In this document: positions 27,911-36,947 of the stretch, one piece after another | How positions within the stretch are numbered: position 1 is the stretch's first letter | How the letters are laid out: the number at the start of each line of letters is the position of its first letter | NCBI RefSeq assembly: GCF_004118265.1 | Contig: NZ_SDHW01000001.1 | Location: 1,178,001-1,242,000, forward strand | Length of the DNA: 64,000 nucleotides | Direction of reading: 5' to 3' | DNA from: Lacibacter luteus | Lineage (GTDB): Bacteria > Bacteroidota > Bacteroidia > Chitinophagales > Chitinophagaceae | Translations under genes and position numbers: made by a program | Notes under the pieces: generated by a model | What the model was told of the DNA's origin: nothing | The model's database searches: none | The model's input: only the letters and a program-made list of their open reading frames with translations

Positions 27911-27998
27911 AGTAACAGGTTCAAACCCGGTGCCGTAAGACGGGGTTTGGAGAGTCACTCCTAAGTACTCATCTCACTGCTGCGTTTGCACCGTTACT
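27911..27998 (+). ncRNA. Structured leader RNA of queA, possible cis-regulator
   Basis: A closing stem pairs AGTAAC(A)GGT(T)CAAAC (27911-27926) with GTTTG(C)ACCGTTACT (27984-27998), 14 pairs with one bulge and one mismatch. Inside, CAAACCC (27922-27928) can instead pair with GGGTTTG (27943-27949), and CCGT/ACGG and GGAG/CTCC make small hairpins. The two uses of CAAAC exclude each other. I do not recognise the family; it is not a preQ1-I, SAM-I or TPP consensus as far as I can see. Confidence 0.5.
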
Positions 27999-28017
27999 AA
28001 AATTTATAAAACGTAGT

Positions 28018-29067
28018 ATGAAGTTATCTCAGTTTACCTTCGATCTTCCTCTTAATCTCATTGCCCAGAACCCAACAAAGAAACGTGAAGACAGTCGCCT
28101 GATGGTGGTTCACCGCAAAACCGGTCAAATTGAAAACAGAACTTTCCGTGACATTATGGAATACTTCGACGACAAGGATGCTTTTGTTGTAAACAACACC
28201 AAAGTATTTCCTGCCCGTATGTATGGCCGTAAAGAAAAGACCGGTGCAAAAATCGAAGTATTTCTTCTCCGTGAATTAAACAAACAAAACCGTCTTTGGG
28301 ATGTAATTGTTGATCCCGCAAGAAAGATCCGTGTTGGTAACAAATTATATTTCGGCGACACAGAAGATCTGGTTGCAGAAGTAATTGACAACACTACATC
28401 ACGTGGCCGTACCATTCGCTTTTTGTTTGATGGCACAGACGAAGAGTTCCGCACTGTGTTGTACAACATGGGCGAAACTCCACTTCCAAAATACATTAAA
28501 CGTAAACCCGATGAAGAAGATCGTGAGCGTTACCAAACCGTGTTTGCAAAACACGAAGGTGCGGTTGCGGCTCCTACTGCAGGTATGCACTTCAGCCAGG
28601 AGTTGATCAAGCGCTTGGAAATTCAGGGTGTACGTTTTGCAGAAGTTACATTGCATACGGGCCTGGGAACTTTCCGTCCTATTGAAGTGGAAGATCTGAG
28701 CAAACATAAAATGGATGCAGAGTATTATAAGATCGATGAGTTTGCCTGCAAAATTGTAAACAAAGCAAAAGAAGGCAAGCATCGTATCTGCTCTATCGGC
28801 ACAACAACCATGCGTGCACTGGAAACATCGTTTACCGCACAGCAGCTGTTAAAACCAAGCGAAGGCTGGACAAATATTTTCATCCATCCTCCTTACAATT
28901 TTAATATTGCCGATTCACTGGTAACAAATTTCCATTTGCCCAAAACAAGCTTATTGATCATGACCTGCGCATTTGCCGGTTACGAGCTTACAATGGAAGC
29001 GTACAAAAAAGCAATTAAAGATAAATACCGTTTCTTCAGTTATGGAGATGCGATGTTGGTTATCTGA
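28018..29067 (+). CDS. queA: S-adenosylmethionine:tRNA ribosyltransferase-isomerase
   Basis: This 349-residue enzyme moves the ribosyl part of SAM to preQ1 at tRNA position 34 in queuosine synthesis. Family features are [26 protein letters not shown] at the start, [28 protein letters not shown] and the C-terminal [19 protein letters not shown]. Length matches. It has its own promoter and a structured leader, and a strong terminator just after its stop. No other que genes are in the window. Confidence 0.97.
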   Translation: MKLSQFTFDLPLNLIAQNPTKKREDSRLMVVHRKTGQIENRTFRDIMEYFDDKDAFVVNNTKVFPARMYGRKEKTGAKIEVFLLRELNKQNRLWDVIVDPARKIRVGNKLYFGDTEDLVAEVIDNTTSRGRTIRFLFDGTDEEFRTVLYNMGETPLPKYIKRKPDEEDRERYQTVFAKHEGAVAAPTAGMHFSQELIKRLEIQGVRFAEVTLHTGLGTFRPIEVEDLSKHKMDAEYYKIDEFACKIVNKAKEGKHRICSIGTTTMRALETSFTAQQLLKPSEGWTNIFIHPPYNFNIADSLVTNFHLPKTSLLIMTCAFAGYELTMEAYKKAIKDKYRFFSYGDAMLVI

Positions 29068-29074
29068 TAACATT

Positions 29075-29105
29075 ATCCCTCTCCTTGTGAGAGGGATTTT
29101 TTTTC
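29075..29105 (+). terminator. Terminator after queA
   Basis: Stem ATCCCTCTC (29075-29083) pairs with GAGAGGGAT (29089-29097), followed by eight T residues. Confidence 0.9.
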
Positions 29106-29188
29106 TTAGTTATAAAGCAGATAGACGATCAATAGCAAATCTTCGTTTACTTTGCGCCCCGGCCCATAAGCCAAAAACAGTTTTTCAA

Positions 29189-29704
29189 ATGAACAGCAAA
29201 ACAGCAAAAGAATCGTTTATTGTAATGACAGAGTTGGTACTGCCAAACGATACCAACGTATTTGGCAACCTCATGGGCGGCCGTTTAATGTATTGGATGG
29301 ATATTGCTTCTGCGCTTGCCGCAGGCAAGCATTGCAACTCTCCTGTTGTTACAGCAAGCGTAGATAATATTTCGTTTGAAAGCTCTATTAAACTTGGCAA
29401 TGTGGTTCATATTGAAGCAAAAGTTACGAGAGCATTCAACAGCTCTATGGAGGTGCACATGAAAGTGTGGGGCGAAGATACTGTGCAGCAATATCGTTAT
29501 AAAAGTAACGAGGCTTATTATACATTCGTTGCACTTGACCCTAATCGCAGACCTAAACCCGTTCCACAATTAATTCCTGAAACAGAAGAAGAACAAAAAC
29601 TCTTCGAAGGTGCTTTGCGGCGCCGCCAGTTACGTTTGATCCTTGGTGGTAAGATGAAGCCACATGATGCAGCAGAGTTGAAAGCGTTGTTTGCGGGTGA
29701 GTAA
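29189..29704 (+). CDS. Acyl-CoA thioesterase (hotdog fold, YciA/BACH-like)
   Basis: This 171-residue protein is a hotdog thioesterase: NVFGNLMGGRLMYWMDIASALAAGKH followed by VVTASVDNISFESSIKLGNVVHIEAKV is the classic acyl-CoA hydrolase core with the catalytic Asp region. It splits fatty acyl-CoA to free acid and CoA in the cytoplasm. I start at ATG 29189 (MNSKTAKES); a longer frame would overlap queA and run through its terminator. A TTACTTTG promoter-like element at 29147-29154 lies upstream. Confidence 0.92.
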   Translation: MNSKTAKESFIVMTELVLPNDTNVFGNLMGGRLMYWMDIASALAAGKHCNSPVVTASVDNISFESSIKLGNVVHIEAKVTRAFNSSMEVHMKVWGEDTVQQYRYKSNEAYYTFVALDPNRRPKPVPQLIPETEEEQKLFEGALRRRQLRLILGGKMKPHDAAELKALFAGE

Positions 29705-29709
29705 TTTGA

Positions 29710-30654
29710 CTATTTGATTACGGAATAATCTATATTCTTGTTTAATGTTTGCGGATTCCCATCCGCTTCAACATAACCAATTTCAATAGGCATCTGATAG
29801 TTTCCAGGACTTTTATTAATTTTTGTATCGTAGATAAATCTACCTCTTTCATCAGGTAATATTTTTTCGCCGTTTACGAGCATATAGGATTTAGAAAAGT
29901 ATCTAAACTCGGCAATACCGGCTGTTATTTGAAGTTGGTCGCCCGATTTAAAGTAACGCATATTTGTACCGATCAATATTTCAGTAGAATTATGATTCAG
30001 GTGACTTGTCGTTTTATCACTAATAAAAAAGTACATTCTTTTTTCGTTCAAGAGAATATTCGCTTTCAGGCTTTCCAAAAATGCATCCACCGATATTGCA
30101 GGTTGATATTTAAAAAATTCAAGAAAATTATCAAGATTCTCTAACTGCTTTTCATTCTCCGGCACATCAATCAACAGGTGTGTTATATATTCTTTGTTAC
30201 TTCTGTCTATTGCCTCTAGTTGAGTTTTATATAACTTAAGTTTTCTAAAAAGAAATTTTGCCCGCTCCTTTTGAATAAAAAGTCGCTTAACAGCATCAAG
30301 ATTGTCTTCATAATAAAAAGGTTCACTTTCATCTTTAGATGTTGCCTCCGCTATTAAATCACTTTGTGCTTTTTTTATTTCATTAATCGCTGAAGTTGTA
30401 ATACTTTTTACCCCCATCATCTGCGGTAGAAGCAACTCTGCCTTTTCTCTTGTTTCAGGGAACTGTGTTTTCATTTGAAAAGTTGTTAGCGCCTGTTCGT
30501 TTTCTCTCTCCAATATCGCTACACTATTTTCCAAGCTTATTTTTAAGGCTTTTACCACATATAAATCATTCGGAGTTCTTCTTGAACAGCCAATAAAGAA
30601 CAAGTTGAACAATAAAAAAACAAACAGGCTGGTTATAGAGAAGCGATATCCCAT
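29710..30654 (-). CDS. GldM/PorM-like lipoprotein
   Basis: This 314-residue protein has a lipoprotein signal (LFFIGCSRR). The mature part resembles the periplasmic portion of the gliding/T9SS motor protein GldM: a helical N-terminal part (VVKALKISLENSVAILERENEQALTTFQ), then Ig-like domains ending MLVNGEKILPDERGRFIYDT and a C-terminal IDYSVIK. GldM itself is an inner-membrane protein of about 510 residues with a transmembrane helix and is coded beside gldL; here there is a lipid anchor, fewer domains and no gld/por neighbours. The resemblance is weak and structural, so treat the name as a lead. Confidence 0.55.
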   Translation of the reverse strand: MGYRFSITSLFVFLLFNLFFIGCSRRTPNDLYVVKALKISLENSVAILERENEQALTTFQMKTQFPETREKAELLLPQMMGVKSITTSAINEIKKAQSDLIAEATSKDESEPFYYEDNLDAVKRLFIQKERAKFLFRKLKLYKTQLEAIDRSNKEYITHLLIDVPENEKQLENLDNFLEFFKYQPAISVDAFLESLKANILLNEKRMYFFISDKTTSHLNHNSTEILIGTNMRYFKSGDQLQITAGIAEFRYFSKSYMLVNGEKILPDERGRFIYDTKINKSPGNYQMPIEIGYVEADGNPQTLNKNIDYSVIK

Positions 30655-30717
30655 CGTTAACTTTTTTATGAAACGCTATTTACAACTGCTTATTATCGTT
30701 CTTTAACAACGAGAAAC

Positions 30718-31866
30718 TCACTCAGGCACATAATCCTCCGGCAGCATATTCGCCAGTCGTTCATACATCCACATACCATCGTAGTAAAACGACATGGCTG
30801 TTAATAATCGTCCACGGTAATCTACAAGTAACGGAACAGGTGGTTTAACAGGCCGTACTCCCGATACGGTTATATCCCGCAACTGTCCTGTAATGATACG
30901 GTTCTTGGTCATTTCATTTTTTAATGCCGTGTTTTTGTTATACAACACACGCAACCAATCGGCTATTTTTAATTGATAAATGCGATAGCCCGAATCGCTG
31001 TAGACATGCAGAATACTGTCTTCTGTTACAGGCACGGCCATATCCATACTGCTTATTCCGCTGCTTTGTATGGTTATTGTTGTACCTGCACCGGGTTCTC
31101 TTTTCATTTCTTTGCGGTAAACATTCTGCATATTGAAGCCATCCTGCTTGAGATTTTTGTTCACCAGACTTCTGAAAAAATGCATGGAGCTTCCTTCATA
31201 TGTTTGTCTGCGCCTGCGTGTCCACCTGCGTTTTGTTTCGCCATCGGTATCCTTATCAAAAAATCGGGTGTAGCCAAAAAATCTTGATTCGCCGGTTGAA
31301 CGGTTAAAGTAAAAATCAACCAGGTCGAAGTTCACAACATAACCCAGCTCAGGATTATCAACCACCAATGTTGTATCACAATAAGCAATTATTTCGTTGC
31401 TGCTTCTGCCTGCTGTAAACTGCACATCTTTCAGGTTTTTAATTTTAGCTCTTGCAGCAGCATTTGTCTGGCCCAGTAAAGTATGTTTAAAAATTTCGAG
31501 ATAACGCATTCGTGTTTCGCTTGGCAAAATGAGCAGCTCACGCATCTGCTGTTCCTTTCTGCCCATTTCAAACTTAATTTTTAACGATGCAGAATGCAGG
31601 TTGGCTACATAGAGAATGTTGTGATAACCTACAAACGATGCAACAACTTCGTACTCGCCGGGAGCAAACGGACCTAATTGAAACTCACCTGCGGTGTTGG
31701 TAACCGTGCCGCTGGTAGAATTATTGATAAACACACTTGCATTTGCAAGCGGTTGACCAGTATCGCCATCAACTACAGTTCCCCGAATAAAAAAGGATTG
31801 CGCATAAAGACAGTTGCACAATGGCAACAGAAAAAGTATGATGATAAAGGTTCGCAAAAAATGCAT
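30718..31866 (-). CDS. Secreted protein with CarboxypepD_reg-like domain
   Basis: This 382-residue protein has a signal peptide (ending NCLYAQ) and a CarboxypepD_reg-like beta-sandwich at residues about 27-105 (IRGTVVDGDTGQPLANASVFINNSTSGTVTN split over the fold, then GEYEVVASFVGY). The remaining 270 residues have no known motif; they contain a basic stretch (KRRWTRRRRQ) and many aromatic residues and may form an outer-membrane or periplasmic domain. This is a common uncharacterised Bacteroidota architecture. Function unknown. Confidence 0.85.
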   Translation of the reverse strand: MHFLRTFIIILFLLPLCNCLYAQSFFIRGTVVDGDTGQPLANASVFINNSTSGTVTNTAGEFQLGPFAPGEYEVVASFVGYHNILYVANLHSASLKIKFEMGRKEQQMRELLILPSETRMRYLEIFKHTLLGQTNAAARAKIKNLKDVQFTAGRSSNEIIAYCDTTLVVDNPELGYVVNFDLVDFYFNRSTGESRFFGYTRFFDKDTDGETKRRWTRRRRQTYEGSSMHFFRSLVNKNLKQDGFNMQNVYRKEMKREPGAGTTITIQSSGISSMDMAVPVTEDSILHVYSDSGYRIYQLKIADWLRVLYNKNTALKNEMTKNRIITGQLRDITVSGVRPVKPPVPLLVDYRGRLLTAMSFYYDGMWMYERLANMLPEDYVPE

Positions 31867-31912
31867 GGGTGAAATAAAGGCTTACAGTAAAGATAAAAGA
31901 AGAACCTGCATA

Positions 31913-32731
31913 CTACTCAGTATGATCGTGATGAAAACTATGGCCGCAGTTCGGGCATTTGACTGTTTTCTTTTGCCTCACTTTTTGCATTTCTTCTAAA
32001 AAACCGGCTGTAATAATACCTGCAGGCAATGCAAAAATAGCTACACCGCAAAGCATAATAATTGCCGTCATCACTTTTCCTAAAGTGGTTATGGGCACCA
32101 TATCGCCATAGCCTACCGATGTAAGTGTAACAAAGGCCCACCACAATGTGGCAGGTATACTGGTAAACACTTTTGGTTGTGCCTGGTGCTCGGTAAAGTA
32201 CATAATGCTCGATGCAATGATTACCAGAAAAAGTATCAGCACAACACTCAGCTTTAATTCACTTGCACGTTTCACAAATACATTCTTTACCATGCGTGCC
32301 GATTTCATGTAAGCAGTAAGCCGGAACAAACGCAGAAAACGCAGGAGTCGTAAAATACGCAGTACACGCAGATCGAGCCCGATAAGCGAATGAATATAGA
32401 AGGGTAATATTGCCAGGAGATCAATTATTCCTTCAACAGAAAAAACATAGCGAATCCTTCCATAAAGCGAATGTTCAAACCTTGCCTCGTGTATACAACT
32501 CCACAAGCGCAATAAATATTCAATCGTAAAAATGATAACGGAGATAAGATCGAAATAATGAAAGAAGGTAAGATACTTATCGTGTAAGGGCTGTACAGTT
32601 TCAAGTATCACCACAACTACGTTAGCAATAATTAAAAAAATGATAAACCCGTTAATGATCTTATCCCATTTTGTTTCGCCTAATTCGGGATGCAGTAAGA
32701 TGTGTATTTTTTTCCTGACTTTATGGTACAT
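31913..32731 (-). CDS. Voltage-gated potassium channel
   Basis: This 272-residue ion transporter has six predicted membrane helices. S4 is seen as LDLRVLRILRLLRFLRLFRL, with Arg at every third residue, and the pore has the potassium filter TSVGYGD before MVPITTLGK. The N-terminal part (KIINGFIIFLIIANVVVVI) is S1. The C-terminus ends CPNCGHSFHHDH, a small Cys/His tail that could bind a metal. I start at ATG 32731 (MYHKVRKKIHILLHPE); the open frame continues upstream through the neighbour's terminator. Function: voltage-dependent K+ flux. Confidence 0.92.
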   Translation of the reverse strand: MYHKVRKKIHILLHPELGETKWDKIINGFIIFLIIANVVVVILETVQPLHDKYLTFFHYFDLISVIIFTIEYLLRLWSCIHEARFEHSLYGRIRYVFSVEGIIDLLAILPFYIHSLIGLDLRVLRILRLLRFLRLFRLTAYMKSARMVKNVFVKRASELKLSVVLILFLVIIASSIMYFTEHQAQPKVFTSIPATLWWAFVTLTSVGYGDMVPITTLGKVMTAIIMLCGVAIFALPAGIITAGFLEEMQKVRQKKTVKCPNCGHSFHHDHTE

Positions 32732-32808
32732 GCAGTGGTTTTTGGCTGTTTTAAAGTTAATGAATAAAACAGGTTTTGCAAGAGCGAACAATGCGGCCTG
32801 CCTGCAAA

Positions 32809-32838
32809 TAAAAAAAGGATGAACCTGTTGGTTCATCC
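32809..32838 (-). terminator. Terminator after the acyltransferase gene
   Basis: On the minus strand GGATGAACC (32838-32830) pairs with GGTTCATCC (32825-32817), followed by a run of Ts (32816-32811). It separates the acyltransferase from the channel gene. Confidence 0.85.
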
Positions 32839-32861
32839 CTTCTAACTTCTTTTATTTACAC

Positions 32862-33632
32862 TCATTTATCAATAATGCTCATCAGGTGATGTCTTCCTTT
32901 GAGCATATATTTTTTACTTTGTTCAATTGAATCCATTACCTGGTCGAGGATTTCTTCTACAGGTGCATTGTAATCAATATCCAACGGTTCTTTAATGTTT
33001 ACCGAAAGCAGGCTGCCTCTTTTCTTAAACTTCAAACCTTTCTTATTGAAAGCACGCCAAAAACCGTTGATAACGATTGGTACAACAATTGGTTGATTTT
33101 GTTTAATGATGTAAGCAGTTCCTTTACGTCCGGGAGCAAACGGTTTGGTTGTTCCCTGCGGAAAAGTAATTACCCAGCTATCATTTAATGCACGTGCAAT
33201 ATTTCTTGTATCACCGGGGTCGAGTCCACGTTGTACTTCCTTACCTTCTGCACGCCATGTACGTTTAACTGTAATGGCACCGGCCTTTGCAAACAAACGG
33301 GTAAGCCATGTATCCTTCATGGTTTCTGCTGCAGCCACATAGTAGATATTTGTTTTGGGATTGAGCAGATAGTAAGGAATACCTAATCCTTTATAACGGC
33401 CCCACTTTGCTGCAAAAAAGATGTGCAGGAAAGTGATAACATCGGCAAAATAAGTTTGATGATTACTTACAAACAACACATTACGTCCGGGCAGATTTTT
33501 TAAATTCTCGCCACCGGTAATTTTTAACCTGTTTATGAGTACAAGACCAGGGTAAGTAATTACGCCCAGCACACCATAAATAACCCTACGGGTAAGGTTA
33601 AACTTCTTGAGTCGTTCTACAAAAGTTGACAT
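32862..33632 (-). CDS. 1-acyl-glycerol-3-phosphate acyltransferase-like protein (PlsC family)
   Basis: This 256-residue protein fits the PlsC/LPLAT family, which acylates lysophosphatidate or similar lipids at the inner membrane. The first catalytic block reads SNHQTYFADV, so His and Asp are separated by five residues instead of the canonical four (NHxSxxD). The second block reads FPQGTTKP instead of FPEGTRS. The rest (KWGRYKGLGIPYYLL, IVVPIVINGF) fits. This may be a Bacteroidota-specific subgroup. The start is ATG 33632. A TATCTTGC sequence about 35 bases upstream resembles the -7 element. Confidence 0.85.
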   Translation of the reverse strand: MSTFVERLKKFNLTRRVIYGVLGVITYPGLVLINRLKITGGENLKNLPGRNVLFVSNHQTYFADVITFLHIFFAAKWGRYKGLGIPYYLLNPKTNIYYVAAAETMKDTWLTRLFAKAGAITVKRTWRAEGKEVQRGLDPGDTRNIARALNDSWVITFPQGTTKPFAPGRKGTAYIIKQNQPIVVPIVINGFWRAFNKKGLKFKKRGSLLSVNIKEPLDIDYNAPVEEILDQVMDSIEQSKKYMLKGRHHLMSIIDK

Positions 33633-33735
33633 GGTTAAAGTTGATTGACGTCCCTTGCGGGTGGTGCAAGATAACATTTTGGTAACATTCAAAGCATTAT
33701 TTTTTCGATAATTATTTCACATTTAATCATTGATC

Positions 33736-34467
33736 ATGAAACAGTTACAAAGCCTTCTGGTCGTTTTACTCTTTCTTCAAACCGCAACTGCACAACTTCA
33801 GTCAGTCAGCAACCCCTACCCAAAAACGATTACCGTATCGGGCACAGCAGAAATGGAAGTTGTACCCAATGAAATTTATGTACAGGTTGACTTACGTGAA
33901 TACAAAAAAAAGGGGGAAGAAAAAGTAGAGCTTGAAATAATAAAAGAAGAGTTTTTACAACACTGTAAATCGGCAGGCATTCCGGATTCGCTCATCAGCA
34001 TAGCATCGTTTGAAGGAGCAAATGGTAACGACTGGTGGCGCAAAAGGAAAAAGGACCCTCAGTTATTTTCATTCATCTCTTATCAAATAAAATTTTCGGA
34101 GAGCAGTAAAATGGAATTACTTACTGAAAAACTAAACGAAGAAGCTACTGTAGGTTTTAGAGTTATACGTGCCTGGCATACAAAAATGACAGAATACAGA
34201 AGGCAGACAAAAATTAATGCCATTAAATCTGCAAAAGAAAAAGGCATTTATTTAACTGAAGCAATAGGTGAAAAAATTGGCCAAGCCATTACAATTACTG
34301 AGCAGGATGAAAACAATCCTTTTGAGCCATTTCAATTCCAATTTAACACTTCAAACACAATACTTAAAAATGGATTTTATGCTGACGATAAATCAGAAAG
34401 TCAGAATATTAATTTTAAAAAAATAAAAATCAGGTTTACGGTTGATGTAATTTATGCTTTACAATAA
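33736..34467 (+). CDS. SIMPL (DUF541) domain secreted protein
   Basis: This 243-residue protein has a signal peptide (ending ATAQL) and a SIMPL/DUF541 domain: NPYPKTITVSGTAEMEVVPNEIYVQVDLRE split over the first strands, with the expected C-terminal strand INFKKIKIRFTVDVIYAL. SIMPL proteins (for example BP26 and YggE) form periplasmic or surface assemblies of uncertain role. ATG 33736 is preferred over an in-frame TTG two codons earlier. Confidence 0.88.
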   Translation: MKQLQSLLVVLLFLQTATAQLQSVSNPYPKTITVSGTAEMEVVPNEIYVQVDLREYKKKGEEKVELEIIKEEFLQHCKSAGIPDSLISIASFEGANGNDWWRKRKKDPQLFSFISYQIKFSESSKMELLTEKLNEEATVGFRVIRAWHTKMTEYRRQTKINAIKSAKEKGIYLTEAIGEKIGQAITITEQDENNPFEPFQFQFNTSNTILKNGFYADDKSESQNINFKKIKIRFTVDVIYALQ

Positions 34468-34508
34468 AAATATTTCGATATTCCTTTTTTTTACCTAAAG
34501 TTTGCGCC

Positions 34509-35168
34509 ATGAAATTAAAGGCAGCAATTTTTGATATGGATGGTTTACTAATTGACAGTGAACCTTTATGGCAGGAAGCAGGCAGTGAAACTTTACATGA
34601 ATTCGGCATTAATTTAACAACAGAACAATACCACAGCTCTACTGGTTTACGTACCGAAGAATGGATACAGCATTGGTTTCATTATTTCAATATTCCGACG
34701 CAACATGCAGTACAGGCAGTTGAAACCATTATTCAAAAAGCTGTTTCAAAAATTGATGCGAACGGCATTCCTTTTTCCGGATCTGACAGCATCATTCCTT
34801 TTATGCGTTCGTTCGGTTTAAAGATTGGTCTTGCAACTTCTTCTCCACTTTCGCTTGTTGAAGTTGTATTGAGAAAACTGAAACTTGAAAATAGTTTTGA
34901 TGCCATTACATCGGCCGAAAAACTTCCGTTTGGCAAACCGCACCCACAGGTTTACCTCAACTGCGCCAACGAGTTGAATGCTGCCGGTATGGAATGCATT
35001 GCATTTGAAGATTCGTTTAATGGCATGATCGCTGCCAAAGCTGCAAGAATGAAATGTGTAATTATTCCTGCTGTTGCAGATTACAATCATCCAAAATGGA
35101 ATGCTGCCGATTTAAAGCTGCAATCGCTTACTGCTTTTGATGAAGAGCAATTGAAACTGTTTTTATAA
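34509..35168 (+). CDS. hxpB: HAD-family sugar phosphatase, HxpB (YniC)-like
   Basis: This 219-residue HAD phosphatase is close to E. coli HxpB: FDMDGLLIDSEPLW (nucleophile Asp and acid Asp), GLATSSPLSLVEVVLRKL, TSAEKLPFGKPHPQVYLNCA (motif III Lys) and AFEDSFNGMIAAKAARMK (motif IV). HxpB acts on hexitol phosphates and 2-deoxyglucose 6-phosphate. It ends 6 bases inside the convergent ClC gene. The bases TAAAGTTTG end four bases before the ATG, like the leaderless pattern seen for other genes here. Confidence 0.93.
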   Translation: MKLKAAIFDMDGLLIDSEPLWQEAGSETLHEFGINLTTEQYHSSTGLRTEEWIQHWFHYFNIPTQHAVQAVETIIQKAVSKIDANGIPFSGSDSIIPFMRSFGLKIGLATSSPLSLVEVVLRKLKLENSFDAITSAEKLPFGKPHPQVYLNCANELNAAGMECIAFEDSFNGMIAAKAARMKCVIIPAVADYNHPKWNAADLKLQSLTAFDEEQLKLFL

Positions 35169-36947
35169 TTGCTCAGAAAGATGATGTGCGTTGAGCGTTT
35201 CACGCAAAAGCCCGAGTAATATCCGTTTATCTGCAAAGCCAATAAACGCACCATCTGCATTAATAACAGGAATATGCCATAGCTCCGATATATCGAAGAG
35301 ACGCATAATTTTTTGAATATCGTCTTTTACCGAAATACTGTACTGTGGTTTTACACTTACATCTGCCACACTTGTTTTATCGAACAGTTCTTCACGCAGC
35401 AAAATCGATTTTACATCGTCGATATAAACAAGGCCTGTAAGCTTTTGCTCATCATTCAATACAGGAAAAACAGTTTGATCGGTAATAAGAAATGCATTAC
35501 TGAGTTTGCGAAAACTGTCGTCGTATTTTAAAGCAATGTATTTCCGGTCGATGATCGACTCCGGTTTAATATTATTCAGGAGCACAAGTTCCCTGTCATC
35601 AATTTTAAAACCTTTTTGCGCCAGTTTTTCTGTGTAAATGGAATAAGGCTCAAATGCCCTGCTAATGAAATAACTTACTGCTGCAACAATCATCAGCGGC
35701 ACAAATAAGGTGTAACCACCCGTAACTTCAGCAATTAAAAAGATAGCGGTCAGCGGTGCATGCACCACTCCACTTAAAATACCTGCCATACCTGCTGCAA
35801 CAAAATTTACAGTGAGTAATTCTTTCCATCCTGTTGCATTAAAAAAATAGGCAAAGCCAAAACCTGTTACAGCTCCTGTAAACAACGTAGGTGCAAACAC
35901 GCCACCATTACCGCCTGCATGCAGTGTTAATGATGATGCAATTACTTTAAAAAAAACAATGCCGGCGATGATCACTAAAAAAACATATGGGTTTGTGATC
36001 CATTCTTTGTAAAAAGTATTGTTGAGTAATTTGTCTGAATTGTTTTGAAACAAAGCAGCCATTGTTGAATAACCTTCGCCATACAAAACCGGGAAGCAGA
36101 AAATTAAAAGCCCCAGTAACAACCCACCTCCTATTGCTTTCGGCACTACAGTTTTAACTGCTGCAAATTTTTTCTCCGTCCAGAAATACATGCGCATAAA
36201 ATACACCGATATCAAACCGCATAAACCTCCAAGCAACAGGTAAAAAGGAATTGCATCAACACGCCATTCTTTTGTAAGCAGATAAAACAAATGCTCATCG
36301 TACATGAGCCTTGAAACAACTGCACCGCTTGCAGAAGCAATAAGAATAGGTATAAACGTTGGAATAGAAAATTCTGCAATCAACACTTCCATTGCAAACA
36401 ATACTCCCGCAACAGGAGTGTTAAATACGGCTGCAATACCTGCCGCTGCACCGCATGCCAGTAAAACAACTCGTTCTTTATGACTCAATAGAAATATACG
36501 TGCAATGTTTGCGCCCACAGCCGAGCCTGTTGCAACAATTGGCGCTTCCAACCCAACAGAACCTCCGAACCCAACTGTTATAGCACTGCCCACCATATGT
36601 GTGTACATATTATCGGGCGAAACATTTCCATGCCGTTTAGATACAGATTGAATGATACTGCTGATGCCACTGCCTGTTTTTCCTTTACGTATCTTCTGCA
36701 CATAAAACACAGTAAGCAGAATGCCGATAAGCGGAAGCAGGTAAAACAAAAACTCCCAGGCATTATCTTTAAATAATCCGCCAAGTGCGAGCTGCAGTGC
36801 GTGTACAGATTTTTTCAGCAACACTGCAACAAAGCCCATTGCCACACCTACAATGATGCTGGCAATGAGCAAAAAATTACGATCGCTGATGCGTGCAACT
36901 CTGTAACGGTTAATATTTCGAACAACAGTTCTTAGCGACATGAACAT
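35163..36947 (-). CDS. ClC-type chloride channel or H+/Cl- antiporter with CBS domains
   Basis: This 594-residue membrane protein has the ClC signature blocks: GSGISS (for GSGIP), GSVGLEAPIV with the gating Glu of the GxEGP block, and GGNGGVFAPTLF (GxFxP). Ten or more helices cover residues 20-430. Two CBS domains follow (about 445-590, FPVLNDEQKLTGLVYIDD; WHIPVINADGAFIGFADK), which may sense adenine nucleotides. Its ATG overlaps the stop of the glycosyltransferase-phosphatase gene by one base, so the pair is co-translated, suggesting a shared role in osmotic or ionic stress. A second ATG lies two codons in. Confidence 0.94.
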   Translation of the reverse strand: MFMSLRTVVRNINRYRVARISDRNFLLIASIIVGVAMGFVAVLLKKSVHALQLALGGLFKDNAWEFLFYLLPLIGILLTVFYVQKIRKGKTGSGISSIIQSVSKRHGNVSPDNMYTHMVGSAITVGFGGSVGLEAPIVATGSAVGANIARIFLLSHKERVVLLACGAAAGIAAVFNTPVAGVLFAMEVLIAEFSIPTFIPILIASASGAVVSRLMYDEHLFYLLTKEWRVDAIPFYLLLGGLCGLISVYFMRMYFWTEKKFAAVKTVVPKAIGGGLLLGLLIFCFPVLYGEGYSTMAALFQNNSDKLLNNTFYKEWITNPYVFLVIIAGIVFFKVIASSLTLHAGGNGGVFAPTLFTGAVTGFGFAYFFNATGWKELLTVNFVAAGMAGILSGVVHAPLTAIFLIAEVTGGYTLFVPLMIVAAVSYFISRAFEPYSIYTEKLAQKGFKIDDRELVLLNNIKPESIIDRKYIALKYDDSFRKLSNAFLITDQTVFPVLNDEQKLTGLVYIDDVKSILLREELFDKTSVADVSVKPQYSISVKDDIQKIMRLFDISELWHIPVINADGAFIGFADKRILLGLLRETLNAHHLSEQL

